From Campylorhamphus procurvoides (lineage: Eukaryota > Chordata > Aves > Passeriformes > Dendrocolaptidae): 64,000 nucleotides of DNA. Position numbers and translations under genes: made by a program. The stretch is from positions 1-64,000 of the forward strand of contig WBMV01002659.1 of NCBI GenBank assembly GCA_013396655.1, given 5' to 3'. The notes under the pieces were generated by a model that searched no databases, was not told where the DNA came from, and saw only the letters and a list, made by a program, of their open reading frames with translations. Of this stretch, positions 60,601 through 64,000 are shown piece by piece. Numbering within the stretch: position 1 is the first letter of the stretch; every line of letters begins with the position of its first letter.

Positions 60601-63129
60601 GTTAAATCTGAACCTCAAAGATTATCTCTCATGCATATTAGTAGTTGTAGGTTTGCAGCTGAGGATTTCCTGAAACTAAACCTTGCATCAGAATTGGGGT
60701 ATTTCTGGTGGGTGTAGTCATTCTGAACTTCATGGCACTCAGAATTGTGTGAACTCACTTCACAGTTTTTCACTTCACAACAGAAACTGCAGTGACCATT
60801 CTCCTCTTCTACAAAACTTGTAGAAACTTACTTACACTGAGACCTCCACCTGTCTGTCAATTGTCATAGATGAAGTGGATGCTTGACATTTTTTGCTTTG
60901 GGTTTTTATGAGGCTCAGGTATATGGAAAATGGGCATAAAAGGGTTTAAAGGAGCACAGCATACGAAGCAAAACAGTGCAAGGTAACAGCTGCTTTTGTC
61001 TGTAGACAAGGAAGATTATATTAATTACTGAAAGGCAAAAAGAAGGCAGCCTTCAGATAACATATGAGAAAACACATTTCTGAGGGGCTTTTCAGAGAAA
61101 GATTAAACCTGGATACTTGAGACAGAATGTCCAATTTATCTCTCCAGTTTCACTTCCACTTCCATGAAGTCTACAAGTTGAGTCACAAGAGAGCATAGCT
61201 GATAAGCATAAGATACGACTGAAGAATCTGACCAATATTCTGAGTAATATATTTGGTGATCACCAAGTATCAATAGAATTTAGATACTAAGCAACTGTTC
61301 ACAACTAGTTATAATCTGAATCAAAGCACTGACCTAAAGTGGATCTGGATCTAGTTGTTTATAAGACTAAATTGGCATATTGAACCAGCATTAATCATGA
61401 GCTTAAAAACATTTGTTCTTCATGTGATATCTGACATGAAATAAAGGTGTCAGGATTAGACTCAAGTTTTGACTGATTTGGAAAACTCAGTAGTGATATC
61501 CCATGAGCTCATGATAAAGTGAAAAAAAATCCATTACATAGAAGGTAATGAGGTTAAATTTATGCCAGTGCTGAAAACAAAGACTTTTAAGTGAACAGTA
61601 CCATTTGCTACTGCACCAGATACAAGTGAAGAAGCAGAGGAAAAGATTAAAAAGAGAAAAGGAAAGGTTAAGCATTTGCTTGACCTCTTTAATAGTTAAG
61701 CAAATTTGCTTATATATCACAGTGATCTGAATGAAACTGAGCAAAGAATTGCTCTGAAACAACCTTTTGTTTAGTGCCTTGTTTAGAGGGGAAGAAGGGC
61801 AGGGAATGTAGGGGAAGAAGTGTTGAAGTTCAGTACAGAATTTCAGTACAACGTTCAAAGCAGTACATCAAAGTTACTGACCATCATATAGCTTAAATCC
61901 ATGTTCATCTGTTTCTACTTCAGACTCTGGCTGAAGGGAAAAAAAATTGAATTTTTCCAAAGGTTTTATGACCACTGCCACAGGTATATACTCTTCAGTT
62001 ACAAACACAGGATTATACACTTTTGTACCCCAATTAATATAATTTATCTTCAATATTAAATTGCTGCATGCAACCATTAAAATACAATAAAATAACTTTA
62101 TTTAATCTACAACAACAAATAGTCCAAAGCATATGACTTCAGTTCATTAGAGCTTTACTTAAGAAACAAGAGCTCTTTCACCCTCCCAAACAAACACCTC
62201 CAACATCAACACACAAGCTGTTTTTCTGCTTTGATTTGGGAGACAAAGAACTACTTTTGGATATAGGCGTATGGGTGTAGGCTTAACACAGTATTATTAA
62301 ATTCATTAGCACAAAGGATTTTGAAAAATGCATCCAGTATACACACACTCCTTATTTTAAAAAGGTAGCAAAGAAGATAGTAAGCTTTGTGCTGAGTATA
62401 CTCAGTGGTTTGGTCACTGAGATTTCAATTACCCCAGTGCTCATTTTATCTCTCCTTCTTATAAAGTTAACATTATTTTAAGAAGCATCCATTTTAAAAG
62501 TTCATCAGTAGGAGAACTGAAAGGAGAAGAAATTATGGTAAAATCTATTCAAGTCTACTTTTACCTATCAGGTTTTTCCATCAGTACTGTTACCTTAAAG
62601 AAGTCATCTTGAGAGATTATATCACAGTTGGGAAGCATTTTCTTAAGCTTTTGTGCTAGCGTTGTTTTCCCCCCATTTGTTACACTGTTAGAAAACATTA
62701 TAAAACCTTTATCAAGACAAAAATTAATCTTTTAAATATATGTACAAGCTCACGCATACATTTCTATATAGTTATATGCGAATAAACAATACAACCCCCT
62801 CCCCAAAAGCTTATTCACATTAAATACTCTCTACCTCTAGACATTTTTTTGAATGTTCCAACAGCTTTCAGACAGTAAATCTAGAAGTGCCAAGAAAAGA
62901 GGATAGACATTTGTATCCAAGACCTTCAACACAGACAGAACAATTTGTTAAGAGCTACGTGCTGTAAAATGATACAATTATATGTTGTATTTAAAATCGA
63001 GTTTCAAAAAATATATCTTCAGAAATAGAAATTGTATCACTTTCTTCTGAAAAAAGCCCAGTTTTAAGCTGTAGAGGAAATTTAATTTTGTAATACTTAC
63101 CCTCCAAGGCCAATAACCAATACTTTCAT
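57667..63129 (-). CDS. NMRK1: Nicotinamide riboside kinase 1 (whole coding span, 8 exons)
   Basis: ATP-dependent kinase that converts nicotinamide riboside (and nicotinic acid riboside) to the mononucleotide in the salvage route to NAD; cytosolic in other vertebrates. Joining eight exons with intact phase gives 207 codons plus TGA; the human protein has 199. Seen: start MKVLVIGLGG, P-loop GGVTNGGKTT (residues 9-18), SQDDFFKPE with D36 at the place of the human catalytic Asp, SEVETDEHGF, IVEGFLLYN with E103, the LID-like YEECKRRRSTR (127-137), VYQPADAPGYFDGHVWP and YLDGTK. Every internal intron is GT-AG. The start is the only ATG in frame before the P-loop and follows a probable 5'UTR splice acceptor. 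It lies head-to-tail upstream of CARNMT1, as in mammals. No frameshift or premature stop is visible, so the gene looks functional. Assignment is very secure; the 5' noncoding exon and promoter lie to the right, probably outside the window. Confidence 0.96.
58055..58144 (-). CDS. NMRK1: NMRK1 coding exon 7
   Basis: Encodes residues 173-201, YLDGTKSQEELLSYLYSDIM followed by QELNKLREE, a predicted C-terminal helix. Acceptor atctttctcag, donor A|GTAAGT. YLDGTKS is diagnostic for the family. Confidence 0.94.
59097..59206 (-). CDS. NMRK1: NMRK1 coding exon 6
   Basis: Encodes residues 136-171, beginning TRVYQPADAPGYFDGHVWP and continuing MYLKYKNELEENASMQV plus one base. The PGYFDGHVWP block is near-identical to human. 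Acceptor ttttgtgtag, donor G|GTATGG. Confidence 0.95.
60165..60236 (-). CDS. NMRK1: NMRK1 coding exon 5 (LID start)
   Basis: Encodes PLNELWDRRYFLTLPYEECK followed by RRR and two bases of a Ser codon. The basic YEECKRRR stretch is the start of the LID region that closes over ATP. The intron before it is only 78 bases (60237-60314). Acceptor attaccttag, donor AG|GTAAGA. Confidence 0.95.
60315..60477 (-). CDS. NMRK1: NMRK1 coding exon 4
   Basis: Encodes residues 58-110, from LDALYMDEMV to IVEGFLLYNY. E103 in the VEGF motif is the conserved acidic residue of the family. The middle (ASSDVVTDEPQSACDNL) is the least conserved part of the protein. Acceptor ccatctag, donor GA|GTAAGC. Confidence 0.95.
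61882..61930 (-). CDS. NMRK1: NMRK1 coding exon 3
   Basis: Short 49-base exon encoding PESEVETDEHGFKLYD (residues 41-56) plus one base. Acceptor cccttcag, donor GATG|GTCAGT. It matches the human segment PESEIETDKNGFLQYD closely. Confidence 0.95.
62594..62684 (-). CDS. NMRK1: NMRK1 coding exon 2 (P-loop, catalytic Asp)
   Basis: Encodes residues 11-40, including VTNGGKTTL (Walker A) and SQDDFFK, where D36 aligns with the catalytic Asp of human NMRK1. Acceptor ttctaacag, donor AAG|GTAACA. The exon starts in phase 2 and ends in phase 0. Confidence 0.96.
63101..63129 (-). CDS. NMRK1: NMRK1 coding exon 1
   Basis: The exon encodes MKVLVIGLG plus two bases of the next Gly codon, and ends at donor GG|GTAAGT. 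It holds the first beta strand leading into the P-loop. A probable 5'UTR acceptor (tttttgacag) lies about 30 bases upstream at 63159-63160, so the coding exon likely begins with a short UTR stretch (63130-63158). Confidence 0.93.
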
Positions 63130-64000
63130 AGTTTGTTTTCTCCTCAGTTCTTCTTTTACTGTCAAAAACAGCACCAGTGAAAACTCTTAATTCAGCAACA
63201 AGGAAAGTAGTTATTGTATTAAGAAATATCAATTATAGAGAAGATTTATTTTATTTTGCCCATTATTTTTCTGACTGAATAAGAATTTCAACTGCTTGTT
63301 CTAACAGAAAATCTGCAATATATATGCCACAACGTAAATTTCAATGTACTTTACCTTTTACCATATTTTAGTAATTTGAAAAAACTCTGAGAGACCTAGT
63401 TCTACTAATACTAATATCATACACATTCCTAAAGAAAAGCAGAGTCATTAACTCAAATACTAACAGTATAAAAATGACAAGGTAAACAGAAGGTGTGGTG
63501 GTAAAACAAAGGAAGTCAGTGACACACAGAGGAGAAAGATGTTTTTAAAATTTCATGAAGAGTTAAAACAAAGAGTATGTTCAAAGACTCTTCTACAAAT
63601 CTGGCCTCATCAGTGTAATATTCAATGTGTAATTCACCACTTCCTTCTGGGCACTAACAGCACAATAGAGGGACCATAGAGGGACTCCTCTGTCCCACTA
63701 CAGATTAGCCTGGAGGCATTAAAACTTGTGTACAGGCAGTTTAAGCCATCCTAGCTGACTTAGCACTGGGAAGTACTAGGTAGCACTTGATTTTCTCCAG
63801 AAAAGATCAAAGAGTGAAACTATAAAGGTTAACTTAACCACCTCTATCCCTCTTTCTTCCAAGAAACCAACCCTGAGGCTCTGGCGCACTGAACACCTTC
63901 AGGGGTCAGAGATTCCAGAAGACACAAATCTGTCTTGCCCCAACTCTTTCCCCTGAACTGTCTTCTGGACCAGGTGTTTGCAGAGTACTTATAGAGCTAT
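63130..64000 (-). other. NMRK1 upstream/5' intron sequence
   Basis: After a likely 29-base 5'UTR piece (63130-63158) and acceptor, the sequence to the window end looks like intron: AT-rich, no long ORF, no CpG island, no repeat I recognise. The NMRK1 promoter is probably beyond the right edge. Confidence 0.5.

Overview
This is vertebrate, almost certainly passerine bird, nuclear DNA. The evidence is AT-rich intronic and intergenic sequence, split genes with GT-AG introns, many avian CR1 LINE 3' fragments, and one SINE with a tRNA-Ile-derived head and a CR1-like tail (TguSINE1 type, a songbird element). All recognisable genes lie on the minus strand, in the order NMRK1 - CARNMT1 - C9orf40 homologue - (candidate TRPM6 first exon) from right to left. 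That is the order known from human 9q21.13, and in birds this block is expected on the Z chromosome.

Layout: 1-12.4 kb holds no exon I can recognise and is probably the first intron of TRPM6. 12.45-13.25 kb is a CpG island with a candidate minus-strand first exon (40 codons ending in a clean splice donor), followed in the intron by a 21-22 bp GC-rich minisatellite. 13.3-24.2 kb is intergenic, with CR1 and SINE copies. 24.3-29.5 kb holds the C9orf40 homologue: exon 2 at 25.4 kb is clear, while exon 1 in the 29 kb CpG island is interrupted by an assembly gap. 31.9-49.2 kb is CARNMT1 in eight exons, with the start codon lost in a second assembly gap and a GC-AG sixth intron. 49.3-55.0 kb is a repeat-rich spacer: an LTR-like block directly upstream of CARNMT1, a decayed betaretrovirus-like (ERVK) gag/dUTPase/RT remnant, another LTR end, and a long CR1 split by a younger insertion. 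57.7-63.1 kb is the complete coding sequence of NMRK1 in eight exons (207 codons plus stop).

CARNMT1 methylates carnosine to anserine using S-adenosylmethionine. NMRK1 phosphorylates nicotinamide riboside to NMN for NAD synthesis. TRPM6, if the exon is rightly assigned, is a Mg2+ channel-kinase. These genes are conserved neighbours; nothing in the sequence shows that they act as one pathway. Exon boundaries were set by hand from reading-frame continuity, splice consensus and remembered human proteins. I see no CRISPR array, operon or previously unknown multi-gene system. The oddities are splicing, repeat and promoter-architecture ones.
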